The notes under the pieces were generated by a model that ran no database searches, was not told the DNA's origin, and was given only the letters and a program-made list of their open reading frames with translations. A stretch of 18,188 bases of DNA from NCBI GenBank assembly GCA_046757645.1, contig JBHHYS010000049.1, positions 1 through 18,188 of the forward strand, given 5' to 3'. The position numbers were made by a program, and so were the translations under genes. Of this stretch, positions 1 to 5,929 are shown piece by piece; position 1 is the stretch's first letter; each line of letters begins with the position of its first letter. Origin of the DNA: JBHHYS01 sp046757645. Lineage in GTDB: Bacteria; Acidobacteriota; Terriglobia; Acidiferrales; 2-02-FULL-67-57.

Positions 1-1044
1 GTGCGCCGCTCCGACGTGGTGGCCCGCTACGGGGGCGACGAATTCGTGGTGCTGATGCCGGAAACCAATTCCGACCAGGCCCACGTGCTGGCCGACAAGT
101 TGCGGCGCTGGCTGGCGCACGACCCCCTGCTGCGGGAAAAGAAGGTCACCGCCTCCGTGGGCCTGGCCACCTACCCCCAGCACGCCCGCACCCCCCAGGA
201 ACTCATCCAGATTACCGACGCCAGTATGTATCTCTCCAAGCATCAGGGCGGCAATATGATTGTCAGCGCCGACCACTTCAAGCTCAGCGAACAGAAGCAA
301 TGGCAGCGGAATGTGCTGGAGGCCTACCTGGGGGTCACCATCAAACGCCTGTTCGCCACCGGCCCGGAAGCCTTCGACGAGGTCTACCACCGTCTGGAAC
401 AAGTGATCCGCTCCCTGGGGATGCCGGCCGAATGGACAGAGGTGCCCATGCCGGTGCTGGACACGGTGACCTCCCTGGCTTTTGCGATTGACGCCAAGGA
501 TCACTACACCCAGGGCCACTCCCAGAACGTGACCCGCTATTGCCTCCAGGTGGCCCGGCACCTGCGAATGCCGGAGAAGGAAGTGGAAGAGCTGCGGCTG
601 GCCGCCTTGCTTCACGACGTGGGCAAGATTGGCATCCCGGAGACCATCCTGAACAAACCGGGTCCGCTGACAGCGGACGAATTCGATGTAATGAAACAGC
701 ACGCCGTGCTGGGGGCGAAGATTCTGGAGCCGCTCCGCTCCATCCAGAATATCCAGAAGATCGTCCGCCACCACCACGAACGCTGGGATGGGACGGGCTA
801 CCCGGACGGCTTGGCGGGCGAGGCAGCGCCGCTGGGGGCACGCCTGATCGCCATCGCGGATGCCTACGATACCATGGTCACCGAGCGCACCTACAAACGC
901 TCCCGCAGCCACCCGGAAGCGGTCGATGAGTTGCGGCGGTGTGCCGGTACCCAGTTCGAGCCCAAGCTGGTGGAGGCGTTTGTGGCTGCCGTGTCGCAGG
1001 AAGTGGCGGCCGAGGGTCAACTGCCTCCCGTAGCCCGCGCTTAG
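1..1044 (+). CDS. GGDEF / HD-GYP cyclic-di-GMP signalling protein (5' partial)
   Basis: The window opens inside this gene; residue 1 here is not a true start. The first residues hold the end of a diguanylate cyclase domain. An RxxD inhibitory site (R2, D5) lies five residues before an intact GGDEF signature (residues 11-15), so both c-di-GMP synthesis and product inhibition look possible. An HD-GYP phosphodiesterase domain follows: H173, the HD pair with GKIGIPE (H205-D206, residues 205-214), the HHE motif (258-260) and GTGYP (264-268), then the typical C-terminal helices. This domain hydrolyses c-di-GMP in the cytoplasm. Having both domains intact makes it a bifunctional turnover enzyme, or one in which one half is regulatory; the sequence cannot decide. 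A sensory domain is expected upstream. The next gene starts 76 bp downstream on the same strand. Confidence 0.93.
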   Translation: MRRSDVVARYGGDEFVVLMPETNSDQAHVLADKLRRWLAHDPLLREKKVTASVGLATYPQHARTPQELIQITDASMYLSKHQGGNMIVSADHFKLSEQKQWQRNVLEAYLGVTIKRLFATGPEAFDEVYHRLEQVIRSLGMPAEWTEVPMPVLDTVTSLAFAIDAKDHYTQGHSQNVTRYCLQVARHLRMPEKEVEELRLAALLHDVGKIGIPETILNKPGPLTADEFDVMKQHAVLGAKILEPLRSIQNIQKIVRHHHERWDGTGYPDGLAGEAAPLGARLIAIADAYDTMVTERTYKRSRSHPEAVDELRRCAGTQFEPKLVEAFVAAVSQEVAAEGQLPPVARA

Positions 1045-1120
1045 CCCGGTTTCCTAACTCTCTCGCGCAGGCAAAACGACGGCGGAGGCTCGCTCCTCTG
1101 TCTCCTTGCCGGAGGTTCAT

Positions 1121-1531
1121 ATGATGCAAGGCAGTGTAACCTGGGTCGGGAACGAACAATTCTTGGCCGTGGGGCCCAGCGGCCATGCGTTGGTCATGGA
1201 CGCCGACCGGGAGCGCAACACCGCTCCCGGGCCGATGGAGCTGCTGCTGTCGGCTTTGGGTGGCTGTACCGGGGCCGACGTCATAACCATTCTGCGCAAG
1301 AAGCGCCAGAAGGTGACTGGACTCACCATCCGCCTCGAAGGTGAGCGGGCGCCCGACCCGCCCACGGTGTGGACGCGGCTCAAGGTGCACTACCGCGTGG
1401 TGGGCCGGAAGCTCGATCCCCGTGCGGTCGAGCACGCCATCGAACTTTCCCGCAGCAAGTACTGTTCGGTCGCCGCCACACTGAGCGGGACGGCCAAGAT
1501 TGATTGGTCCCACAGCGTTGAAGAGGGATAG
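1121..1531 (+). CDS. OsmC/YhfA-like family protein
   Basis: A 136-residue protein of the OsmC family, cytosolic thiol-dependent peroxidases and relatives. The family features are visible: a beta-rich N-terminus, the motif PMELLLSALGGC with E40 and the first reactive cysteine C49, and the second cysteine C115 in SKYCSVAATL. Length and layout fit the small YhfA-like branch more than classical OsmC, so the natural substrate is uncertain. The open frame extends back to a TTG at 1106. However, a clear GGAGG at 1111-1115 lies just before tandem ATGs at 1121 and 1124, so the start is 1121, or 1124 with slightly better spacing. It follows the c-di-GMP gene by 76 bp and ends just before a GC-rich hairpin. 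Confidence 0.9.
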   Translation: MMQGSVTWVGNEQFLAVGPSGHALVMDADRERNTAPGPMELLLSALGGCTGADVITILRKKRQKVTGLTIRLEGERAPDPPTVWTRLKVHYRVVGRKLDPRAVEHAIELSRSKYCSVAATLSGTAKIDWSHSVEEG

Positions 1532-1532
1532 A

Positions 1533-1592
1533 GGGAGGCCGGGCCTGCCCGGTTGGCCTCCCCTCCTTCGGGCCTCTATTTTGTTGCTTTTC
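1533..1592 (+). terminator. Rho-independent terminator after the OsmC gene
   Basis: GGGAGGCC (1533-1540) pairs with GGCCTCCC (1555-1562). Within it CCGGGC (1539-1544) can also pair with GCCCGG (1547-1552), giving a long GC-rich stem. A T-rich stretch follows at about 1575-1592, somewhat far from the stem. It separates the OsmC gene from fabH. Confidence 0.55.
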
Positions 1593-1612
1593 CTCCGTCC
1601 GGTTCATAGAAT
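1584..1612 (+). promoter_or_regulatory. Sigma70-like promoter for fabH
   Basis: TTGCTT (1584-1589) and TAGAAT (1607-1612) are separated by exactly 17 bp, 43 bp before the fabH ATG. Four of six -35 bases and five of six -10 bases match the consensus. Transcription would start near 1619, leaving a leader of about 35 nt with a good ribosome binding site. Confidence 0.5.
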
Positions 1613-1654
1613 CGGCGCTCTCGCCTGCTCGTCCCTGTTAGTAGAGGAGGGTCA

Positions 1655-2650
1655 ATGCCGCGGATCGCCGCCCAGGTCACTGGCGTCAGTTGCTACGTGC
1701 CGCCGCGCCTGCTGACCAACGCCCATCTGGAAAAGATGGTGGACACCAGCAGTGACTGGATTATTGAGCGCACCGGCATCCGCCAGCGCCACATCGTGGA
1801 CAAGGGCGTGGCCTGCTCGCATCTGGCCACCGAAGCCGCCCGGCGACTGCTGGAGCAGAAGCAGGTTTCCCCGGAGGAGATTGACCTCCTTGTGGTCGCC
1901 ACCGTCACCCCCGATATGCTTTTCCCCTCCACCGCCTGCCTGGTGCAGAACAACCTGAAGGCCACTCGCGCCTGGGGCTTCGACGTGCTGGCCGCCTGTT
2001 CGGGCTTCGTCTACGCGCTCACGGTGGGGGCACAATTCGTGGGTGCGGGGACGCACCGCAAGGCGCTGGTCATCGGCTCGGACGTGATGACCTCCATCCT
2101 GAACTTTGAGGATCGCGCCACCTGCGTGCTGTTCGGCGACGGCGCCGGGGCGGCGCTGCTCGAGCCCTGCGCTCCGGGGGAAGAAAGCATCATTGATTTT
2201 CACCACGACATTGACGGCGCGGGCGGCCGCTATCTTTACATGCCCGGGGGAGGCAGCCTGAACCCCCCCTCGCACGAAACGGTGGAAAAGAAGATGCACA
2301 GCGTCCACCAGGATGGTCGCCAGGTCTTCAAGTATGCGGTGCGGCGGATGTGCGAAGTGCCGGAAATGCTGCTCCGCCGCAACGGCTTTCAGCCCCGCGA
2401 CCTCAATCTGCTGGTGCCGCACCAGGCCAACGAACGGATTATCCGGGCGACGGCGCAGCGGCTGGGCCTGACGGATGCTCAGGTGCTGCTCAACATCGAC
2501 AAGTATGGCAACACCACCGCCGGCACCATCCCCATCGCCCTGGTGGAGGCGCTGGGGTGCGGGCGGCTGAAAAAGGGTGACCTGGTGATGCTGCTGGCGG
2601 TGGGAGCCGGCTACACCACCGGCGCCTTGCTACTGCGCTGGGCCTACTGA
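1655..2650 (+). CDS. fabH: Beta-ketoacyl-ACP synthase III (FabH)
   Basis: A 331-residue cytoplasmic condensing enzyme that starts fatty-acid synthesis by joining an acyl-CoA (usually acetyl-CoA) to malonyl-ACP. The thiolase-fold catalytic triad is complete: C115 in AACSGF, H256 in PHQANERII and N286 in YGNTTAGTIP. The length equals that of typical FabH. The N-terminal SDWIIERTGIRQRH stretch, typical of FabH, is also present. The ATG at 1655 follows a GAGGAGGG purine tract. The gene has its own promoter and is followed on the same strand by two small genes (gaps 49 and 29 bp), so it probably leads a short operon; no other fab gene is adjacent. A fabH-like enzyme dedicated to another pathway cannot be fully excluded. 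Confidence 0.95.
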   Translation: MPRIAAQVTGVSCYVPPRLLTNAHLEKMVDTSSDWIIERTGIRQRHIVDKGVACSHLATEAARRLLEQKQVSPEEIDLLVVATVTPDMLFPSTACLVQNNLKATRAWGFDVLAACSGFVYALTVGAQFVGAGTHRKALVIGSDVMTSILNFEDRATCVLFGDGAGAALLEPCAPGEESIIDFHHDIDGAGGRYLYMPGGGSLNPPSHETVEKKMHSVHQDGRQVFKYAVRRMCEVPEMLLRRNGFQPRDLNLLVPHQANERIIRATAQRLGLTDAQVLLNIDKYGNTTAGTIPIALVEALGCGRLKKGDLVMLLAVGAGYTTGALLLRWAY

Positions 2651-2699
2651 ATACGCGGTCCCGCGGAGCAAAACCCGAGCCAGGCAAGGGGGGAGGAAA

Positions 2700-3188
2700 A
2701 TGGCCAGGCGACGCCGCTTTGGAGTCTTGTTCGTTCTCGTTGTCTTTCTCGCGGTCCCGAGAGTCGCGGTAGCGGAGAAGGCAGTTCAGCGCTGGCAGCG
2801 CGTGGCTGAGATTCTGGGGAAGGAAGGCATGCTCTCAAGCGATGGCGTCTATAAAATCACCTTCCGTCGGACCGACCTCCGCGTCACGCTGGATGGCGTG
2901 CCCTTGGCGGTGGGGATGGGGCTGGCGTCCTGGGCGGCCTTCACCCGCACGCCGGATGGGAAGGCGTTGGTGATGGGCGACACGGTGATGCGGGGTTCGG
3001 AAGTCAACGCCGTGATTGATGCCTTGCGTGCCGGGGGCATTGAGGTGGTTGCCCTTCACAATCATATGCGCGGTGAGCAGCCCCCGCTTCTCTTTTTGCA
3101 CTACCAGGCTCGCGGCGAAGCCGAGGCGCTGGCGCAGACGATTCGGCGCGCCCTCGATGAGTTGGGCGAATCGAAGCCGAGAAACTAG
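2700..3188 (+). CDS. Exported DUF1259 (LppY/LpqO-like) protein
   Basis: A 162-residue protein with an Arg-rich start (MARRRR), a hydrophobic core at residues 8-24 and a cleavage-like AVA site, so it is probably exported. The mature part matches the DUF1259 / LppY-LpqO family as I remember it: an LG..G...DGVYKITFRRTDL opening, SWAAF (78-81), VMGD (91-94), EVNAVIDALRAGGIEVVALHNHM (HNHM at 120-123) and a final LFLHYQARG. The His-rich HNHM and H134 suggest a metal- or ligand-binding site, but the function is unknown. Related proteins often have two such domains; this one has one. The start is supported by GGGGAGG directly upstream of ATG 2700. It lies 49 bp after fabH. Confidence 0.8.
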   Translation: MARRRRFGVLFVLVVFLAVPRVAVAEKAVQRWQRVAEILGKEGMLSSDGVYKITFRRTDLRVTLDGVPLAVGMGLASWAAFTRTPDGKALVMGDTVMRGSEVNAVIDALRAGGIEVVALHNHMRGEQPPLLFLHYQARGEAEALAQTIRRALDELGESKPRN

Positions 3189-3217
3189 GCGCAGCAGGCG
3201 TCGGAAAGCGAGGCGCG

Positions 3218-3394
3218 ATGGCCAAAATACTCCGCTGCCGCGACCTGGGCCTGGAGTGCAACTTTGAGGTGAAAGGGGAGTCGGTGGAGGAGATGCTGCA
3301 AAAGGCTTACGCCCACGCGGTGATTCAGCACCCGGAGCTGAAGCTTACCCCCGAGTTGGTCGAGCAAGCCCGCGCTGCCATCAAAGACGAGTAG
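3218..3394 (+). CDS. Small DUF1059-like protein (58 aa)
   Basis: A short frame from ATG 3218 to TAG 3392-3394. The protein begins MAKILRCRDLGLECNFEV and continues with an amphipathic ESVEEMLQKAYAHAVIQHPEL helix. This matches the layout of DUF1059: an N-terminal CRDLG.xC segment (C7, C14), a strand, then a helix ending before a short tail. The function is unknown. A weak purine-rich site (GAAAGCGAGG) precedes the start. It lies 29 bp after the DUF1259 gene and is probably cotranscribed with it. Codon use and G+C match the neighbours, which argues for a genuine gene. Confidence 0.75.
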   Translation: MAKILRCRDLGLECNFEVKGESVEEMLQKAYAHAVIQHPELKLTPELVEQARAAIKDE

Positions 3395-3397
3395 TTC

Positions 3398-3426
3398 CTC
3401 TGTATTCGCACCGTTCGAGCTATAAT
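3398..3426 (+). promoter_or_regulatory. Promoter of the tRNA-Ser gene
   Basis: A perfect -10 box TATAAT lies at 3421-3426, about 74 bp before the mature tRNA. The -35 region at about 3398-3403 is poor. A small hairpin (ACCCGG 3439-3444 with CCGGGT 3449-3454) lies in the predicted 5' leader. Confidence 0.5.
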
Positions 3427-3499
3427 GGGGCGGTTACCACCCGGCCCACCGGGTTGATGAGTGCAATCAGCAGGCCCCGAAGGTTACCTGCCAGAGTTC

Positions 3500-3593
3500 G
3501 GAGGGGTGCCGGAGTGGTCGAACGGGGCTGCCTGCTAAGCAGTTGCACTGGCTAAAACCGGTGCCGCGGGTTCGAATCCCGCCCCCTCCGCCA
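3500..3593 (+). tRNA. tRNA-Ser (anticodon GCT)
   Basis: The acceptor strand GGAGGGG (3500-3506) pairs with CCCCTCC (3583-3589); the discriminator is G3590 and CCA is encoded at 3591-3593. The anticodon stem CTGC/GCAG encloses the loop CTGCTAA with anticodon GCT at 3534-3536, reading AGC/AGT serine codons. A long class II variable arm (GCACTGG with CCGGTGC, one wobble pair) identifies it as serine. The T arm is GCGGG-TTCGAAT-CCCGC. Its 3' end from T3577 onward is duplicated downstream of the next gene. Confidence 0.97.
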
Positions 3594-3625
3594 TCCTGCG
3601 CTCTCCGAGCTTCGGATGGCAGGCC
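3577..3625 (+). repeat. Direct repeat copy 1, overlapping the tRNA 3' end (att-like)
   Basis: This 49-nt stretch recurs at 3896-3944 with only three mismatches (3605, 3617, 3623). It starts in the T arm of tRNA-Ser and runs past the CCA end. Its 3' part folds as a hairpin: GCCATCC (3590-3596) pairs perfectly with GGATGGC (3614-3620), and an inner GCTC/GAGC stem closes a 3-nt loop. The left arm is the tRNA's own discriminator and CCA. Confidence 0.85.
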
Positions 3626-3630
3626 ACGAG

Positions 3631-3891
3631 ATGTGGTACGTGTACATCTTGAGAAGCACTCGCGACGGGAAGCTGTACGTGGGTTCCACAGCTGATTTGC
3701 AGCGACGGCTCCAAGAACACAGAGATGGCCGATGCACGTCAACGAGAGTTCGTAGACCTTTGACGCTAGAAGCCTATGTGGCGGTCAAAGAAGAGTCGAC
3801 AGCTCGCAGTTTAGAGGTCTATTTGAAAAGCGGATCGGGTATTGCCACTCTGCGCAAGCGAATTTTAACCTCCGAAGTCCCGCGGACGTAG
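3631..3891 (+). CDS. Small GIY-YIG nuclease-family protein inserted beside tRNA-Ser
   Basis: An 86-residue stand-alone GIY-YIG domain (COG2827 type). It has YVY (3-5) and YVG (16-18) in the two signature strands, LQRRLQEH with R25/R26 and H30, and the metal-binding E62 in LEVYLKSGSG. All expected catalytic residues are present, so it is probably an active endonuclease; the target is unknown. I chose ATG 3631 because MWYVYILRS is the usual family start. An upstream in-frame ATG at 3616 lies inside the repeat and is lost in the second repeat copy. The gene fills the 319-bp interval between the two 49-nt repeats, immediately 3' of the tRNA. A hand count gives about 53% G+C, visibly lower than the flanking genes, which suggests transfer. 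Confidence 0.9.
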   Translation: MWYVYILRSTRDGKLYVGSTADLQRRLQEHRDGRCTSTRVRRPLTLEAYVAVKEESTARSLEVYLKSGSGIATLRKRILTSEVPRT

Positions 3892-3895
3892 GAGG

Positions 3896-3944
3896 TCCCG
3901 CCCCCTCCGCCATCCTGCGCTCTGCGAGCTTCGGAGGGCAGACC
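3896..3944 (+). repeat. Direct repeat copy 2 (tRNA-Ser 3' end remnant plus hairpin)
   Basis: Second copy of the 49-nt repeat, starting 4 bp after the GIY-YIG stop codon. It reproduces the last 17 nt of the tRNA gene including CCA, then the hairpin region. The basal stem here has one A-G mismatch and the inner GCTC/GAGC stem is kept. Confidence 0.85.
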
Positions 3945-3945
3945 C

Positions 3946-3974
3946 TCCTGCGCGCCTCGTGCTCCGGGGGGCAG
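3946..3974 (+). repeat. Degenerate third copy of the hairpin repeat
   Basis: These 29 nt align without gaps to 3913-3941 of copy 2 with six mismatches. The tRNA-derived part is missing. It abuts copy 2, so the unit seems to have multiplied here. Confidence 0.5.
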
Positions 3975-3978
3975 GCGA

Positions 3979-4002
3979 GTAGAAGAGGTACTTGCGCCAC
4001 TT
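3979..4002 (-). repeat. Duplicate of the HNH gene's 3' end (ghost tail)
   Basis: On the minus strand these 24 nt encode KWRKYLFY, the same eight residues that end the HNH protein (4047-4070). The two copies differ at four positions, all third codon positions. Similarity continues weakly to about 4014 with a 3-nt gap. Confidence 0.55.
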
Positions 4003-4007
4003 TCCTG

Positions 4008-4034
4008 CCCTGAGCCGGCCGAAGGGTCTTCGGC
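4008..4034. repeat. Dispersed-type palindromic repeat CCCTGAGC...GAAGGG
   Basis: CCCTGAGCCGGCCGAAGGG (4008-4026) resembles a short palindromic repeat seen across many bacterial genomes, whose antisense reading gives spurious LRxAQGR peptides. Overlapping it, GCCGAAG (4018-4024) and CTTCGGC (4028-4034) form a 7-bp hairpin. It could also help to terminate the minus-strand HNH transcript, although no T-run follows. Confidence 0.45.
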
Positions 4035-4043
4035 ACCGCTGAA

Positions 4044-4568
4044 CTAGTAGAATAGATATTTACGCCACTTCTCTTCTGCTCTACCCAGCAGGCGCATCAT
4101 GTGGCGGTTGGTGTGCAGGTTGTAGGGGCGGGGCTTGCGGATGAGTTTCAGTCCAGCTTCTTCCGGGGTGCGGTCGCCTTTGATGTTGTTGCAGCGGTGG
4201 CAGCAGGCCACCAGGTTATCCCAGGTGGTCAGGCCGCGGCGCGAACGGGGGGTGACGTGGTCGAGGGTAAGCTCGGAGGCGGGAAAGAGGCCGCCGCAGA
4301 ACTGGCAGGTGTTGCGGTCGCGCAGCAGGATGTTCTTGCGGGAGAGCGCCCGGGTTTGCAAGGGGATGCGGCGGTATTCGAGCAGGCGGATCACCGAAGG
4401 CACCGGCAGGCTGCGCGAGGGGGAACGCACCACGGCGTGGTTCTCCTCTTCGGTGCGCGCTACTCCCTTGAGCACCAGCACAACCGCCCGGCGCACAGCG
4501 GTGACGTGGATGGGCTCGTAGGTGGCGTTGAGCACCAGCACCGGTGTCTGCAGTATCCCGGCAATCAT
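4044..4568 (-). CDS. HNH endonuclease family protein
   Basis: A 174-residue protein with an N-terminal TPVLVLNATYEPIHVT segment typical of a common bacterial HNH family. The zinc-stabilised HNH fold has C88/C91, then LTLDHVTPRSRRG with catalytic H104, WDNLV with N118, and C123/C126 followed by NNIKGDRTPEEAGL. It is expected to cut DNA or to act in repair or restriction; no specific role is established. ATG 4568 lies 8 bp past the comF stop codon, so the two are translationally close and share the operon promoter upstream of the dksA-like gene. The extreme C-terminus KWRKYLFY is repeated just downstream in a second, non-functional copy. Confidence 0.9.
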   Translation of the reverse strand: MIAGILQTPVLVLNATYEPIHVTAVRRAVVLVLKGVARTEEENHAVVRSPSRSLPVPSVIRLLEYRRIPLQTRALSRKNILLRDRNTCQFCGGLFPASELTLDHVTPRSRRGLTTWDNLVACCHRCNNIKGDRTPEEAGLKLIRKPRPYNLHTNRHMMRLLGRAEEKWRKYLFY

Positions 4569-4575
4569 GGCCCGC

Positions 4576-5226
4576 TCAAATCTCCTGCACGACCCGGGCC
4601 ACCGTGACTGCCTGCACGCTGGCTGCCCCGCCGCGCTTTAGGGCTCGGGCGCAGGCATTGAGCGTGGCCCCGGTCGTACATACATCATCTACTAATAGGA
4701 TGCGGCTTCTGTCAAGTTTAGCAGTACCGGCGAAGGCCCCGTGCACGTTCTTGATGCGTTGCGCCGGGGTGAGGCCGGTCTGCGACGCGGTGTCCCTGAC
4801 CCGGGCGAGCCAGCCCGTTTCCACGGGCAGTCGTGTCCAGCGGCCGAGTTCGCGGGCCAGCAGCTCCGCCTGGTTGTAACCGCGCATCCGCTGCCGGCGC
4901 CGGTGCAGCGGCACCGGCACCAACGCGTCGGCCGCCGCCAGTTCCGGGTGCTGCTGTAGCACCAAGGCCAGCCAGCCGGCGAGCGGTTCGGCCAGGGGCT
5001 GCACGGCGTTGTACTTCAGCAGCACAATCAGTTTCCGGAGTTCGCCGTCATAGGCGCCGAAGCTGCGCAGGCGGTCGAAGACGGTTTCTTCCTGGCGGCA
5101 CGCCCCGCAGAGCACGCCCGCGTCGGTGGAGTGCGCGGCCAGCGAGAGCGGCCGCTGGCAGCGGTCGCAGGAGACGAGCAGTTCGAGCGGCCGGATCCGT
5201 CCCAGGCAGCCCGGGCAGACGGGCAC
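4576..5226 (-). CDS. comF: ComF-family phosphoribosyltransferase-like protein
   Basis: ComF family, involved in DNA uptake and processing of transformed DNA in competent bacteria. It has zinc-ribbon cysteines (C4/C7, C20/C23, C40/C43), the family signature VPVPLHRRRQRMRGYNQAELLA (103-124) and a PRPP-binding loop LLVDDVCTTGATL (177-189). The given start is GTG 5226, the only ATG/GTG/TTG in the open frame. The frame remains open to a stop at 5419-5421, and the upstream codons read LVSVLFAARCRLCEQLL, the usual ComF N-terminal CxxC module. The real protein therefore probably begins near 5292 (CTG) or 5325 (ATC), or a frameshift or assembly error hides the start. It lies between the dksA-like and HNH genes. 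Confidence 0.88.
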   Translation of the reverse strand: MPVCPGCLGRIRPLELLVSCDRCQRPLSLAAHSTDAGVLCGACRQEETVFDRLRSFGAYDGELRKLIVLLKYNAVQPLAEPLAGWLALVLQQHPELAAADALVPVPLHRRRQRMRGYNQAELLARELGRWTRLPVETGWLARVRDTASQTGLTPAQRIKNVHGAFAGTAKLDRSRILLVDDVCTTGATLNACARALKRGGAASVQAVTVARVVQEI

Positions 5227-5367
5227 CCGTGACGCCGAGGTCAGCAGTTGCTCGCAGAGACGGCAGCGGGCGGCGAAGAGAACACTGACCAGCCCGCCGA
5301 ATGCCGCCTGGAGGTGGCGAGCGATGGCAGGCCAAGACGGACGAGAGGGTCGAGCGGATTGTTGCGG

Positions 5368-5384
5368 CCCCGCCGGGGGCGGGG
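5368..5384. other. GC-rich hairpin between the dksA-like gene and comF
   Basis: CCCCGCC (5368-5374) and GGCGGGG (5378-5384) form a perfect 7-bp stem with a 3-nt loop. No T-run follows on the minus strand, so it may attenuate or stabilise the message rather than terminate it. Confidence 0.4.
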
Positions 5385-5429
5385 CGGGGTTCGCGGGGCT
5401 AGGGAAGGCGCGCCTCTCCTAGACAAGTT

Positions 5430-5780
5430 TTAGAGCAAACCCTGTTCCTGTTTCTCCTGGCAGGAGATGCAATGGCGCGCCCAGGGCACCGCTTCCAGGC
5501 GCTTCTGCTGCATCTCTTCGTGACAGGCGACGCATTCGCCGAAGCTACCGTCCTTGATGCGCTCCACCGCCGCTTCAACAAGCTGCAAGGTGTAGCGCTC
5601 GTTGTTTGACTGGCTGAAAAGAAACTCTTTCGTATAGGAATTGGCCGCCTTGTCGGCGATGTCCTGGCTGGCATCATCAGCGGCGCGGCCTTCTTGCTCG
5701 GCGGTCGCCATCATCCGCTGCAATTCCTCGCGCTTAGCTTCGAGCTTCTTTTTGTAGAACTCCAGGCGTTTCTTATCCAT
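5430..5780 (-). CDS. DksA/TraR-family zinc-finger transcription factor
   Basis: A 116-residue protein with a long charged coiled coil (residues 4-75) and a C-terminal zinc finger C83-x2-C86-x17-C104-x2-C107. The coiled-coil tip carries DIADKA (40-45), matching the DxxDxA signature by which DksA acts in the RNA-polymerase secondary channel. It probably modulates transcription at stringently controlled promoters with ppGpp. It is shorter than E. coli DksA (151 aa), which is common outside Proteobacteria. ATG 5780 follows a weak GAGAAG site. A strong promoter lies 46 bp upstream, and comF and HNH follow on the same strand. Confidence 0.9.
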   Translation of the reverse strand: MDKKRLEFYKKKLEAKREELQRMMATAEQEGRAADDASQDIADKAANSYTKEFLFSQSNNERYTLQLVEAAVERIKDGSFGECVACHEEMQQKRLEAVPWARHCISCQEKQEQGLL

Positions 5781-5825
5781 CGCAACGCTTCTCAGTTAGC
5801 TTTTCCCGTCCTGAACAAACCTGAG

Positions 5826-5854
5826 ATTCTAGCGGCTGTGCGCGCTCCTGTCAA
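5826..5854 (-). promoter_or_regulatory. Near-consensus sigma70 promoter for the dksA-like operon
   Basis: On the minus strand TTGACA (5854-5849) and TAGAAT (5831-5826) are exactly 17 bp apart. The -35 is perfect and the -10 has one mismatch. Transcription would start near 5819, giving a leader of about 39 nt before ATG 5780. Confidence 0.75.
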
Positions 5855-5929
5855 GAAGACCCGCGCCATCCCCCGCCGCGAACCATGCCGGGGGCCGGGT
5901 GTGGGCTGAGGACTCGCCCGCAGTTGCGG

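Noticed and set aside
3535..4036. Minus-strand frames containing MAEGAGFEPA, RDSNPRH and LRPAQGR peptides
   Set aside because: They are antisense readings of tRNA-Ser, its 3'-end duplicate and the palindromic repeat, a known source of spurious database proteins.
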